DNA from: DUOA01 sp012839095
GTDB taxonomy: Bacteria > Bacillota > Clostridia > Caldicoprobacterales > DTU083
Length of the DNA: 64,000 nucleotides
Assembly (NCBI GenBank): GCA_050951505.1
Contig: JBMNJE010000009.1
Location: 186,001 to 250,000 of the forward strand
Direction: 5' to 3'
Positions 27,120 to 35,458 of the stretch are shown one piece after another (position 1 is the stretch's first letter; the number at the start of each line of letters is the position of its first letter). The translations under genes and the position numbers were made by a program. The notes under the pieces were generated by a model. That model was not told where the DNA came from and searched no databases. It was given only the letters and a program-made list of their open reading frames with translations.

Positions 27120-28187
27120 ATGCTTGAGTACAAACCGGAATATGAAATAGCAAAACGCAGGATGGACGCGTTCTGGGCGAACGAACTGATAGACAGACCG
27201 CTGGTAAGCATAACCTATCTGAAAGAGGACGCGGAATGGCTGACAAGGCCTGAGTACAAATCGCACGAGGATTACTGGCTGGATATAGAGTTCAGAGCCG
27301 AAGAAGATGCTCAATATATGAAGAACCTGGTCTTTTATGCGGATGCCATGCCTGTTGTATTTCCCAATTTAGGTCCGGGAATCTTTTCTGCATGGAGCGG
27401 CTGCCCATATACATTTGGACAGGATACTGCATGGACAAATCCTTGTATTGTTGACTGGGAACAGGACTATTTTAGGGCAGTTTTGGATATGTCCCATCCG
27501 ATGTTTAAAAAGACAGAGGAATATACCAGATTATTGATAGAATATGGGAAGGGCAAATTTATTGTAGGCCTTACGGATTTTCATCCCGGTGGAGACCATT
27601 TGGCTGCTCTTCGCGGTTCTGACAATCTGGCTCTTGATTTGCTTGAAAACCCGGATTTTGTGAAACAAAAGCTGACCGATTCATATTTGGAGTATTTTAA
27701 GGTTTTTGATTACTTCTGCGATATGATAAAGAATGCAGGGATGCCGATTACTTCATGGCTGCCGCTGGTACACGATGACAGGATGTATGTACCGTCAAAT
27801 GATTTTTCCTGTATGATCAGCACTGCTATGTTCAGAGAGTTTTTTCTTGATGATCTGGTCAATGAGTGTCGATATTATAAGAATAATATATATCACCTTG
27901 ACGGGCCTGGTGCCCTTCATCACCTTGATACGCTGCTTGAAATAAATGAGATAAATGCTGTTCAATGGGTGCCCGGAGCCGGGCATGATGATCCCAAGCG
28001 ATGGCTGCATGTATACAAAAGGATTTTATCAGCAGGAAAATCCGTACAGATACTTAATGTAAAACCGCAGGACCTGCCTTTCCTGATGGAAAATCTGCCG
28101 CCAAAAGGGGTATGGCTGTACATGACCGGTATTGAAGACAAATATTCAGCTGATGAAGTAATGAAATTGGTTAATAAATGGGTTTAA
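27120..28187 (+). CDS. second URO-D superfamily (methyltransferase-like) protein
   Basis: A 355-residue protein with the general layout of the URO-D barrel (an N-terminal helical EIAKRRMDAFW segment, GLTDFHPGGDHLAALRG, then NIYHLDGPGALHHLD and NAVQWVPGAGHDD). It lacks the exact His-x-Cys zinc motif seen in the 8775 gene; a His-Leu-Asp cluster stands in its place, so chemistry may differ. It is the last gene of the sugar locus, 58 bases after the preceding gene, with AGGGG before ATG 27120. Its role in sugar use is unknown; methyl transfer or a lyase/isomerase reaction are possible. Confidence 0.6.
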   Translation: MLEYKPEYEIAKRRMDAFWANELIDRPLVSITYLKEDAEWLTRPEYKSHEDYWLDIEFRAEEDAQYMKNLVFYADAMPVVFPNLGPGIFSAWSGCPYTFGQDTAWTNPCIVDWEQDYFRAVLDMSHPMFKKTEEYTRLLIEYGKGKFIVGLTDFHPGGDHLAALRGSDNLALDLLENPDFVKQKLTDSYLEYFKVFDYFCDMIKNAGMPITSWLPLVHDDRMYVPSNDFSCMISTAMFREFFLDDLVNECRYYKNNIYHLDGPGALHHLDTLLEINEINAVQWVPGAGHDDPKRWLHVYKRILSAGKSVQILNVKPQDLPFLMENLPPKGVWLYMTGIEDKYSADEVMKLVNKWV

Positions 28188-28200
28188 ACTGAGCTCTTAT

Positions 28201-28488
28201 TTATTTATGCTGCTCATTGTCATCAAAAAATAGCTGTCCAACTATTTCTTTCGCTCTTTCATATGCATCTTTGTCAACCAGGACATCGGTTTGGAAGAAT
28301 CCGGAATCACCGCTTAGGATTCTGAAATATCCACCCATACCGTGATCCTTTACTATATAGGGTATACCATTGTCATCCAGTATACCCTTTATCATATGCA
28401 GTTCAATACTGTCCTTTACAGTCGCAAGAACTACAAGCTCTATTTGTTCTGTGTCCTTTTTATTATCGGCACGCTTTTTCCGGAACAA
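28201..28488 (-). CDS. DUF2007-type small signalling-domain protein
   Basis: A 95-residue soluble protein resembling DUF2007 (putative signal-transducing domain): ELVVLATVKDSIELHMIKGILDDNGIPYIV, here cited only by its E-L-x-IKGILDDNGIPY core, then VDKDAYERAKEIV. It starts at TTG 28488 with GGAGGTG seven bases upstream. The start lies 28 bases after the DUF362 stop on the same strand, so the two are probably an operon. No defined function. Confidence 0.65.
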   Translation of the reverse strand: MFRKKRADNKKDTEQIELVVLATVKDSIELHMIKGILDDNGIPYIVKDHGMGGYFRILSGDSGFFQTDVLVDKDAYERAKEIVGQLFFDDNEQHK

Positions 28489-28515
28489 ATCAGCACCTCC
28501 GTAATGTTTGTAAAT

Positions 28516-29610
28516 CTAACTTTCTGCTTTTTCAAGGTATTTTATTATATCCCTGGCCGAAGGAGGGCATCCGGGTACATAACGGGTGCATCCCTTGGCA
28601 CATTGCCCTATACCGATACCTGTACTAATAGTTCTATTTTTATAGTACTGCCCGATGTATAATTTGGATTTTAAACTGCTTAGCCGTCCTTTCGTTCTAA
28701 GCCTGTCCAAGGCATGAATCAGGCTGCCGTAACAGGCTGAACAGGCATCCCTTTCTTCAATATACCTGGCATATTGCCTTATCTGGCCTTTTGTTCCCCT
28801 GATTTCCGTACTCTTATCGCTGTTGTATTCAATGACGTTGGAACTGCTCCATTTTGTACTGCCTACTCCTAAATCTTCTGCCAATGTAATGTAGGGTATT
28901 TCACTTATATCAAATCCCAGCAGATTGGCAGCATAACTGTCTGTCAATACCGGATCTGCAGCTGCCAATATGCGGTTCATTTTTACCGGGTTGCCGCCTT
29001 CCTCGAAGTTCAGATCACCCATTATTCCATCGACTATGATCAGGTCCTGTTTTATGGCTTTATTCAGACAGGCAATAGGTTTATGCAGACCCATGGTATG
29101 GAATCTTCTCTTTTCTGAATTTGGGATGCAGCCCTTCATATTTTTTAGTGCACAGGTCAGATTTGTCTGGCAGTGTCCTTTTAAAACAGGAACATTAATA
29201 AGGTAGTCTATCTCCCTCATCTTACTGCAAATTTTGAGTCTTATTCCGTCCACTTCACATTCTGTACAGTTGTCCTTTTGCAAGTCTATAAGGGGAACGC
29301 CATATCGCCTGGATATGTCTTCATAACCGCATACCTTGAAGGCTCTGGATGTTCTGTCTCCGATCCAGGATCCTTCCAGAATACAGATATTCATAAAGCC
29401 TTTTGACTGGAAATATTCTACAATGCCGGATACCAGTTCCGGGGAAGTGGTCGCCCCGCTTGAGGAAGGCTTTGCCAGGACCAGGTTGGGTTTTATTCCG
29501 ATTTTAGCCTGCTTTGGAAGTCCGGCTTCGGGATGAATTTTATCAAGAAGCTCAAGAATCATGGATTTTGGATTATCGCCGTATATGACATGGATGTTAC
29601 CCTTATGCAT
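28516..29610 (-). CDS. DUF362 domain protein with C-terminal cysteine cluster
   Basis: A protein of 364 residues from ATG 29610 (369 from GTG 29625). It has the DUF362 core: IGIKPNLVLAKPSSSGATTSPE near the N-terminus (key residues K-P-N and T-P-E), NVPVLKGHCQTNLTCALKNMKG with its conserved Lys/His, and ADPVLTDSYAANLLGFD. The C-terminal ~80 residues contain ACSACYG and QCAKGCTRYVPGCPP, five to six cysteines that could bind an iron-sulfur cluster. The true start is uncertain because neither start has a strong ribosome site. Function of DUF362 is unknown. Confidence 0.7.
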   Translation of the reverse strand: MHKGNIHVIYGDNPKSMILELLDKIHPEAGLPKQAKIGIKPNLVLAKPSSSGATTSPELVSGIVEYFQSKGFMNICILEGSWIGDRTSRAFKVCGYEDISRRYGVPLIDLQKDNCTECEVDGIRLKICSKMREIDYLINVPVLKGHCQTNLTCALKNMKGCIPNSEKRRFHTMGLHKPIACLNKAIKQDLIIVDGIMGDLNFEEGGNPVKMNRILAAADPVLTDSYAANLLGFDISEIPYITLAEDLGVGSTKWSSSNVIEYNSDKSTEIRGTKGQIRQYARYIEERDACSACYGSLIHALDRLRTKGRLSSLKSKLYIGQYYKNRTISTGIGIGQCAKGCTRYVPGCPPSARDIIKYLEKAES

Positions 29611-29791
29611 GTACTCACACTTCACTTTCAGATAAAAATAATCCGTGCAAAAGCACTACCTTTATTGTAATATTAAACTAAGCTATGTTCTACACTTTGG
29701 TGTTTTGTCATGCATATATATTTTAACCCAGGTATGAACATTACTCAACTTTTTTACATCGTGGTACAGACCTGGTTAGGAAGGAGCTGCC

Positions 29792-29830
29792 ATGAAAAAT
29801 ATATATCAAAACCGAACTGTGTTAAATTGA
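29792..29830 (+). CDS. possible 12-residue leader peptide
   Basis: A 13-codon frame (ATG to TGA, product MKNIYQNRTVLN) preceded by AGGAAGGAG with good spacing. It lies 116 bases before the DUF4349 lipoprotein gene in a 320-base gap that otherwise holds no gene. The ribosome site is stronger than chance would usually give, but the peptide is too short to assess by composition. Confidence 0.3.
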   Translation: MKNIYQNRTVLN

Positions 29831-29946
29831 AACTATATCTGTAAAGTCTGCGTCTAAACTAATAAATTCATATAATAAGCAGATGTAAATGCAGTTTGTT
29901 TGCTTAGTGCTATGGAATGCAGAAATCAGAAGGGAGGGGCTGTATA

Positions 29947-30966
29947 ATGAAAAAACGATCTCTGCTTGTCGTATCCCTGATTCTCGTTGTTATGGTCCTG
30001 GCAGGCTGTGCCAGCGGCATGAGAAATCAAGCAGCAGACAAGGGCAGCAGTGAAGGCGATTACCCTGCTCCCGCAGCACCGGCGGAAGAGCCGGAACCGG
30101 GGTTCTCTGCCGGAATGGATGACAGAGTTGATGGGGGAGTTAAGCCGGACGCAGAGCAAGCCAGCCAGGTGAAGGACCTGGCAGCTCATATGGGTTCGAA
30201 AATAATCAAATCCGGGTATATGTCAGTGGAAACTCTGCATTTTGAAGATACAACATCTGCTGTAACCCGCAGGGTAGAGCAGACAGGAGGCTTTATTGCA
30301 TCCTCCAATGTTCAGGGCTGGTCCAAGGCGGATGCGAAATACAAACCCATGCGCCATGCCCGTTATAAACTCAGGATTCCCAGCGAAAGATTTGAACAGT
30401 TCATGACCGATGTAGGTGAGCTGGGCAATGTAACCCGTATGGAAAGCTGGGGCGATGATGTATCAGCACAGTATTTTGACACCGAGGCAAGGCTGAAATC
30501 ACTTACAATACAGGAAGAACGGCTGCTTACCATTCTGTCCAGGGCAGAGGTACTTTCAGATATTATTGAGCTGGAACGAGAGCTTTCCAATATACGCTAT
30601 GAAATTGAAAACCTGACAGGTACATTGAGAAAGTATGACAACCTGGTAGCCTACTCCACCCTGGAGCTTGAGGTTCAAGAGGTGGAAGAGATTAGAGAAA
30701 CGGAAGAAAAACCCGTCACTTTATGGGATAAGATCGTAAGAAGCTTCCGTAATTCCATCAGAAGAGTTACGAAAATAGCTGAAGACCTGCTGATCTTACT
30801 GGTGGGTGTTATCCCCTTCCTCCTTCTGCTGGCGGTCATTTTGCTTGTCTTATTCGGCCTTGTCAAACTGCTCAGCAGATTTGGACGGAAACCCGGGAAA
30901 CAGGCACAAAATCTGCCCTCTGCAAAGCAGGAACAGAATCAGAATGAGATTAATAAGGAGCAATAA
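29947..30966 (+). CDS. DUF4349 lipoprotein
   Basis: A 339-residue lipoprotein of unknown function. The signal peptide ends in VLAGC (Cys21), a Pro/Ala/Glu-rich linker follows to about residue 75, and the DUF4349 domain spans ~80-270 with KIIKSGYMSVET, RYKLRIPSERFEQFM and a coiled-coil region (EERLLTILSRAEVLSDIIELERELS, by its heptad leucines). A membrane helix near residues 277-307 follows and then a charged tail. ATG 29947 is set by GGGAGGGG and by the signal peptide. It is monocistronic, with a strong terminator downstream. Confidence 0.85.
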   Translation: MKKRSLLVVSLILVVMVLAGCASGMRNQAADKGSSEGDYPAPAAPAEEPEPGFSAGMDDRVDGGVKPDAEQASQVKDLAAHMGSKIIKSGYMSVETLHFEDTTSAVTRRVEQTGGFIASSNVQGWSKADAKYKPMRHARYKLRIPSERFEQFMTDVGELGNVTRMESWGDDVSAQYFDTEARLKSLTIQEERLLTILSRAEVLSDIIELERELSNIRYEIENLTGTLRKYDNLVAYSTLELEVQEVEEIRETEEKPVTLWDKIVRSFRNSIRRVTKIAEDLLILLVGVIPFLLLLAVILLVLFGLVKLLSRFGRKPGKQAQNLPSAKQEQNQNEINKEQ

Positions 30967-30979
30967 ACTGATTTGATTT

Positions 30980-31018
30980 GAAAGCCGCGGAATTTTTTAC
31001 TGCGGCTTTCTGTTTTTT
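30980..31018 (+). terminator. rho-independent terminator after the DUF4349 gene
   Basis: GAAAGCCGC (30980-30988) pairs with GCGGCTTTC (31002-31010), followed by TGTTTTTT. Confidence 0.92.
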
Positions 31019-31329
31019 CCGTCAAATTATTGAAAGTGAATTTCAAATGACGGCACCAGCAATAATAAGATAGAATTAGAGCGACAAAAGATGAATTTGG
31101 CAGACAATTTTGTCTGCTGCCCTTTGCAAATGAGTCCAGAAAAGCCAATAAATACATCATTGCCTTGCAAACCCCGCGGGGAATAATAGTCTCAAGGGAA
31201 ACTATCCAAAACTCATTGCATATAATGTAGCAGGAATTGGAGACCTTGCCCCTGATAATACAGCAGCTCGGACTACATTCCTCTGAAGGTTATTGTTATG
31301 TAAAAAGAGGATGGAAAGGGAGTGTTATC
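31019..31329 (+). other. intergenic region upstream of ytxC
   Basis: About 310 bases without a supported gene. It contains GCAGACA-ATTT-TGTCTGC (31100-31117), a perfect seven-base hairpin, and near 31030 a TTGAAA-GTGA-ATTTCAA inverted repeat. A frame open from 31237 joins ytxC but lacks a ribosome site. No clear vegetative promoter is visible, in keeping with sporulation control. Confidence 0.4.
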
Positions 31330-32208
31330 ATGCAGCTTTTTTCCATCGGGGTAGAAGAACGGGACAAGGACGTCAGGGAAGCTTTGTATCGAAAGATACA
31401 AATCATGAAACCGGATGGATTGGATATTGAAGAAAAGAAAGCAGGAAATCTGCTGTTTTTCAATTATATCAGCAACCATGACCATGACAGTGATTCTGCA
31501 GTAAAAGTCAGGGAAATACTGCATAATTATATTGCCGATATCATATCCGAGGTAATACTGGAGGATCTGCAGTCTCATATGGTTGAGAAGATTATACAGG
31601 AAGAATATTTCTATTTTGGCCGTGAGGAACGCAACAAGATACTGCGGGATGCCATGGCAATAATGTGGGGCGGGAATCCGACAGTCCGCAGCGAGGTTAT
31701 CCGCTCCAGATGGAGAAGCCGGGTCTGGAAGAGGATAATGGAGCATTTGGAAAGCAGTAATGAGCTGGTGCTTGAGGGCTTTATCCGCTTTCGGATGAAA
31801 GACTTTCAATATGAGCTGGAAGAAGCCGTTGACAGGGCGGTGGATGACCTGCTGATTGAGAAGGAATACAGTGAATTTATCAAATTGCTTCGTTATTTTG
31901 TAGAAATACAGGAACCCAAGGTGGAAGAGGTTCATGTAATGATGGGGGAGGATGAAAAATATACCTTGCTGGATTCCAGTCTGCGTGTCATTAATAACGA
32001 CCTCTTGGAGGATCTTGCCAGGGAAATTACTGACAAGGAGATAAGTCATGATGATTTGCTGATTAGTTCCCTGATCACTATTGCTCCTAAAAAAATTATA
32101 ATTCATCAATATGACAGGATCAGGAACAAGGAGCTCTTAAACACCATAAACAATGTGTTTAACGGAAAGGTTATCATGTCCAGGGAAGGAATTCTGCCCC
32201 GGCAGTAA
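31330..32208 (+). CDS. ytxC: YtxC-like sporulation protein
   Basis: A 292-residue protein that matches the YtxC family known from endospore formers, whose role is poorly defined. Recognisable parts are the N-terminal IGVEERDKDVREAL, the central FIRFRMKDFQYELEEAVDRAVDD and the C-terminal pair LITIAPKKIIIH and VFNGKVIM. ATG 31330 is chosen because AAAGGGAG lies eight to ten bases upstream. Its presence is the best sign in the window that the organism forms spores. It is followed by a strong terminator and seems monocistronic. Confidence 0.82.
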   Translation: MQLFSIGVEERDKDVREALYRKIQIMKPDGLDIEEKKAGNLLFFNYISNHDHDSDSAVKVREILHNYIADIISEVILEDLQSHMVEKIIQEEYFYFGREERNKILRDAMAIMWGGNPTVRSEVIRSRWRSRVWKRIMEHLESSNELVLEGFIRFRMKDFQYELEEAVDRAVDDLLIEKEYSEFIKLLRYFVEIQEPKVEEVHVMMGEDEKYTLLDSSLRVINNDLLEDLAREITDKEISHDDLLISSLITIAPKKIIIHQYDRIRNKELLNTINNVFNGKVIMSREGILPRQ

Positions 32209-32245
32209 CAGATATTTTCATATGCTGTAAAAACCGCCGATTATG

Positions 32246-32284
32246 CAGCATCGGATGCTTTCTTTTGCCGATGCTGTTTTTATT
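32246..32284 (+). terminator. rho-independent terminator after ytxC
   Basis: CAGCATCGG (32246-32254) pairs with CCGATGCTG (32268-32276), followed by TTTTTATTT. Confidence 0.92.
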
Positions 32285-32363
32285 TACATATTTTGAGCCT
32301 TTTCACATCTGCGCTTATAGGTTAGAATGGTGTATCAAACAGATTTTTACGGGGTGAAAATGG

Positions 32364-32960
32364 TTGAAAAATATTTTGATCATGATGGCGGTTGGGGCCT
32401 TGATAGGATGGTTTACCAATTTTCTGGCTATTAAAATGCTGTTTCGGCCCATTCATCCCTGGCGGATTCCATTTACAGACATGGAACTGCGGGGGCTGAT
32501 TCCCGGGAGAAGGGAAGAGATTGCTGCCAGCATTGGAAAAACCGTTGAAGAGGAACTGATATCGGTAAAGGATTTGATCAGCAGATTGATTGAAGGCGAA
32601 AACAGGATGGAACTAATCCGGACCATTCGGGTTAATATACTGAATGTCATAGATGAACGAATTCCAGCTATTGTTCCGGCAGCGATAAAGCAGGCTATCC
32701 TGTCCCGCATCAGAGATATTCTGACGGAGGAAATCGGATCCTTTGTGGACAACTCCATGGGAGATTTGATAGAAGACTCCATAAAGAAAATAGACATCAG
32801 CAGTCTGGTGGAGGAACGCATAAACAGCCTGGAACTGGACCATGTAGAGAGGCTGATACTGGAGATATCCGGCCGGGAACTCAGGCATATTGAACTCTTA
32901 GGAGGCATCCTGGGCGGTGTCATAGGGTTGGCGCAGGGCTTGCTGCTGCTTGTGATTTAG
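32364..32960 (+). CDS. DUF445 (YheB-like) membrane-associated protein
   Basis: A 198-residue protein with a first membrane helix (residues ~3-25, with GALIGWFTNFLAIKMLF), the DUF445 signature RGLIPGRREEIAASIG, an amphipathic helical middle and a final hydrophobic stretch GGVIGLAQGLLLLVI. This is shorter than B. subtilis YheB (about 380 residues), so it is a compact member. TTG 32364 is used because GGGGTGA lies six bases upstream. Function unknown; YheB-type proteins are membrane proteins often found in spore formers. Confidence 0.8.
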   Translation: MKNILIMMAVGALIGWFTNFLAIKMLFRPIHPWRIPFTDMELRGLIPGRREEIAASIGKTVEEELISVKDLISRLIEGENRMELIRTIRVNILNVIDERIPAIVPAAIKQAILSRIRDILTEEIGSFVDNSMGDLIEDSIKKIDISSLVEERINSLELDHVERLILEISGRELRHIELLGGILGGVIGLAQGLLLLVI

Positions 32961-32974
32961 CTGAAAATTCACTC

Positions 32975-33004
32975 TTGACAGTTTATGGTCAAAGAGATTA
33001 TAAT
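32975..33004 (+). promoter_or_regulatory. sigma-A promoter of thrS
   Basis: TTGACA (32975-32980) and TATAAT (32999-33004) with an 18-base spacer. The T-box leader begins about 20 bases downstream. Confidence 0.85.
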
Positions 33005-33024
33005 TATTGCATTAACCAGATAGG

Positions 33025-33250
33025 AAAAATGCGAGGAAGAGGACGAGTAAACCAAAGTTGCCGTCATCAGAGAGGGAGTGCCGAAGGCTGAAAGCATTCC
33101 CGGACAGACTTGGTTGAAAACCAGCCTTGGAGCATTTCGGCCGGCACCGTTAACAGCCATACGAGCCGGGCAGGGGATTATATCCTGCCAACAAGGGTGG
33201 AACCGCGAGCAGAGCTCTCGTCCCTTTTTGGGATGAGGGCTTTTTCTATA
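33025..33250 (+). promoter_or_regulatory. T-box riboswitch (threonine) of thrS
   Basis: The leader contains the T-box sequence AAGGGTGGAACCGCG (33193-33207), which pairs with the free CCA end of uncharged tRNA. The terminator stem AGCTCTCGTCCC (33213-33224) / GGGATGAGGGCT (33230-33241) plus TTTTT follows. Stem I is upstream and includes the AGTA specifier-loop motif followed by ACC at 33051-33053, a threonine codon, which agrees with the gene. Uncharged tRNA-Thr should favour readthrough. Confidence 0.93.
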
Positions 33251-33278
33251 GATCAAAGTTGAAAGGAGTGTTGTACAA

Positions 33279-35183
33279 GTGAAAATCAGACTAAAAGATA
33301 ATACCGTCAAAGAATACCCTGCAGGCATGTCTGTACTTGACATTGCAAAGGACATCAGCCAGGGTCTGGCCAGGGCGGCAATGGCTGCGGAGGTGAATGG
33401 AACCACTGCGGATCTCAGAAAGGAAATAGTTGAAGATTCCGATTTGAATATACTGACATTTGAAGATTTGGAGGGCAGAAAGGCATTCTGGCACACTTCC
33501 TCCCATATTATGGCCCAGGCAGTCAAACGTCTGTTTCCTGAAGCCAAACTGGCAATAGGTCCTGCCATCGACAATGGATTTTATTATGACTTTGATGTGG
33601 AAAGACCTTTCAGCACCGAAGATCTGGAAGCCATTGAAAAGGAAATGGTGAAAATTGTAAAGGAAAATCTGGAGCTGAACCGGTTTGAACTGCCCAGGGA
33701 AGAGGCAATCCGCTATCTGGAAGAGCAGGGTGAGAGCTACAAGGTGGAACTGGTAAATGATCTTCCGGAGGATTCAGTAATATCCTTCTACAGACAGGGT
33801 GACTTTACCGACCTGTGTGCCGGGCCCCATGTACTTTCCACCGGGGCGGTCAAAGCCGTCAAACTGCTGAATGTAGCCGGAGCCTATTGGAGGGGCAGCG
33901 AAGAAAATAAGATGCTGCAGCGTATATACGGTGTCTCCTTCCCGAAGAAGAGTCAGCTGGAGGAATTTTTACAGCGGCTGGAAGAAGCAAAAAAACGCGA
34001 TCACCGAAAACTGGGCAAAGAACTGGATTTGTTCAGCATTCAGGAGGAAGGCCCGGGATTCCCCTTCTTCCATCCAAAGGGCATGATAGTGCGCAACCAG
34101 CTGGAGGATTTCTGGAGGCAGGAGCATACCAGAAGAGGCTATCAGGAGATTAAAACTCCTGTCATCCTGAATGGTGATTTATGGATGCGCTCAGGACATT
34201 GGGATCATTATAAGGAAAACATGTATTTTACCAAAATCGATGAAGAGGATTATGCGGTTAAACCCATGAATTGTCCGGGAAGCATGCTTGTCTACCGAAG
34301 AAAGATATACAGCTACCGTGATCTGCCGCTGAGAATGTGTGAACTGGGCCTGGTACACCGCCATGAATTGTCCGGTGTACTCCATGGCCTTATGCGAGTA
34401 AGATGCTTTACTCAGGATGATGCTCACATCTTCATGCTGCCGGAGCAGATCAAGGATGAGATTATAGGCGTTATCGATCTGATAGATTACTTTTACAGCC
34501 TCTTCGGCTTCAACTATCATGTGGAGTTGTCCACCAGGCCGGAGGATTCCATGGGCAGCCAGGAGGACTGGGACAGGGCAACGAATGCATTGCGGGAAGC
34601 ATTGGAAGAAAGAAAGATCGAGTATAAAATCAACGAAGGGGACGGTGCCTTCTACGGCCCCAAGATCGACTTCCATCTGGAGGATTCTCTTGGACGCACC
34701 TGGCAATGCGGAACCATACAGCTGGATTTCCAGATGCCGGAGCGATTTGATCTGACCTATGTAGGCTCTGATGGTGAAAAGCACAGGCCGGTTATGATTC
34801 ACCGGGTGGTTTTCGGCAGTATCGAGCGGTTTATAGCCATACTGATCGAGCATTTCGCCGGGGCTTTTCCGGCCTGGCTGGCGCCGGTGCAGGTGAAGCT
34901 TTTATCCATTACTGACCGTTCCAATGAATATATTGCCGGTATCATGAATGATTTCCTTGACAGCGGCATTCGCGCGGAAAGCGATCTCAGGAACGAGAAA
35001 ATTGGCTATAAAATCAGGGAAGCTCAAGTGGAGAAAGTTCCCTACATGCTTGTAGTAGGGGATAAGGAAGTGGAAAATGGCACTGTGGCAGTTCGCTCCA
35101 GGAGCAAAGGCGACTTGGGCGCTATGAAGACAGAAGACTTCAAAGCCATGTTATTGAAGGAAATCACGGAAAAAGCATACTGA
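33279..35183 (+). CDS. thrS: threonyl-tRNA synthetase
   Basis: Class II synthetase of 634 residues, full length. Domains in order: TGS (~1-62), the N2 editing domain (~65-215, HTSSHIMAQAVKRLFPEA and CAGPHV), the catalytic core (~240-535, with the zinc-binding cysteine in NCPGS and the motif 2 region MRVRCFTQDDAHIF), and the anticodon-binding domain (~540-634). GTG 33279 is set by AAAGGAGTG eight bases upstream and by the conserved MKIRLKD start. It is controlled by the T-box in front of it. Confidence 0.98.
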   Translation: MKIRLKDNTVKEYPAGMSVLDIAKDISQGLARAAMAAEVNGTTADLRKEIVEDSDLNILTFEDLEGRKAFWHTSSHIMAQAVKRLFPEAKLAIGPAIDNGFYYDFDVERPFSTEDLEAIEKEMVKIVKENLELNRFELPREEAIRYLEEQGESYKVELVNDLPEDSVISFYRQGDFTDLCAGPHVLSTGAVKAVKLLNVAGAYWRGSEENKMLQRIYGVSFPKKSQLEEFLQRLEEAKKRDHRKLGKELDLFSIQEEGPGFPFFHPKGMIVRNQLEDFWRQEHTRRGYQEIKTPVILNGDLWMRSGHWDHYKENMYFTKIDEEDYAVKPMNCPGSMLVYRRKIYSYRDLPLRMCELGLVHRHELSGVLHGLMRVRCFTQDDAHIFMLPEQIKDEIIGVIDLIDYFYSLFGFNYHVELSTRPEDSMGSQEDWDRATNALREALEERKIEYKINEGDGAFYGPKIDFHLEDSLGRTWQCGTIQLDFQMPERFDLTYVGSDGEKHRPVMIHRVVFGSIERFIAILIEHFAGAFPAWLAPVQVKLLSITDRSNEYIAGIMNDFLDSGIRAESDLRNEKIGYKIREAQVEKVPYMLVVGDKEVENGTVAVRSRSKGDLGAMKTEDFKAMLLKEITEKAY

Positions 35184-35239
35184 TGCTTTTCATAATTTGT
35201 ATCAGTAATTTTCAGCTTCCAAAAACTGAAACAAAATAA

Positions 35240-35268
35240 TTGACAATATAAGCAGGATGTGATATTCT
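35240..35268 (+). promoter_or_regulatory. sigma-A promoter of infC-rpmI-rplT
   Basis: TTGACA (35240-35245) and TATTCT (35263-35268) with a 17-base spacer, upstream of the attenuator leader. Confidence 0.75.
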
Positions 35269-35274
35269 TTTGCA

Positions 35275-35395
35275 GTGAACAAGTAGAAGCTATCCACTTC
35301 TCACCTTCCGGCAAGAAGCCAGGCAAGGTCATACAATGATATGTTATGTGCATATTTTGGAGTGGGTAGAGGCTGCCCGCTCCTTTTATTTTTAT
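35275..35395 (+). promoter_or_regulatory. L20-type autoregulatory leader with attenuator terminator
   Basis: The leader before infC has GTAGAAGC...CACTTCTCACCTT elements like the Firmicute infC (L20) leader. It ends in the terminator GGAGTGGGTA (35359-35368) / TGCCCGCTCC (35374-35383) plus TTTTATTTTT. In known cases ribosomal protein L20 binds the leader and favours termination. The mechanism here is inferred from gene context and this attenuator. Confidence 0.7.
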
Positions 35396-35458
35396 TGAGT
35401 GGGTTTAAGTCACAAAGCCGGTACTGCCGGCTGCCAAATACACCGGAGGTGAACGAAT

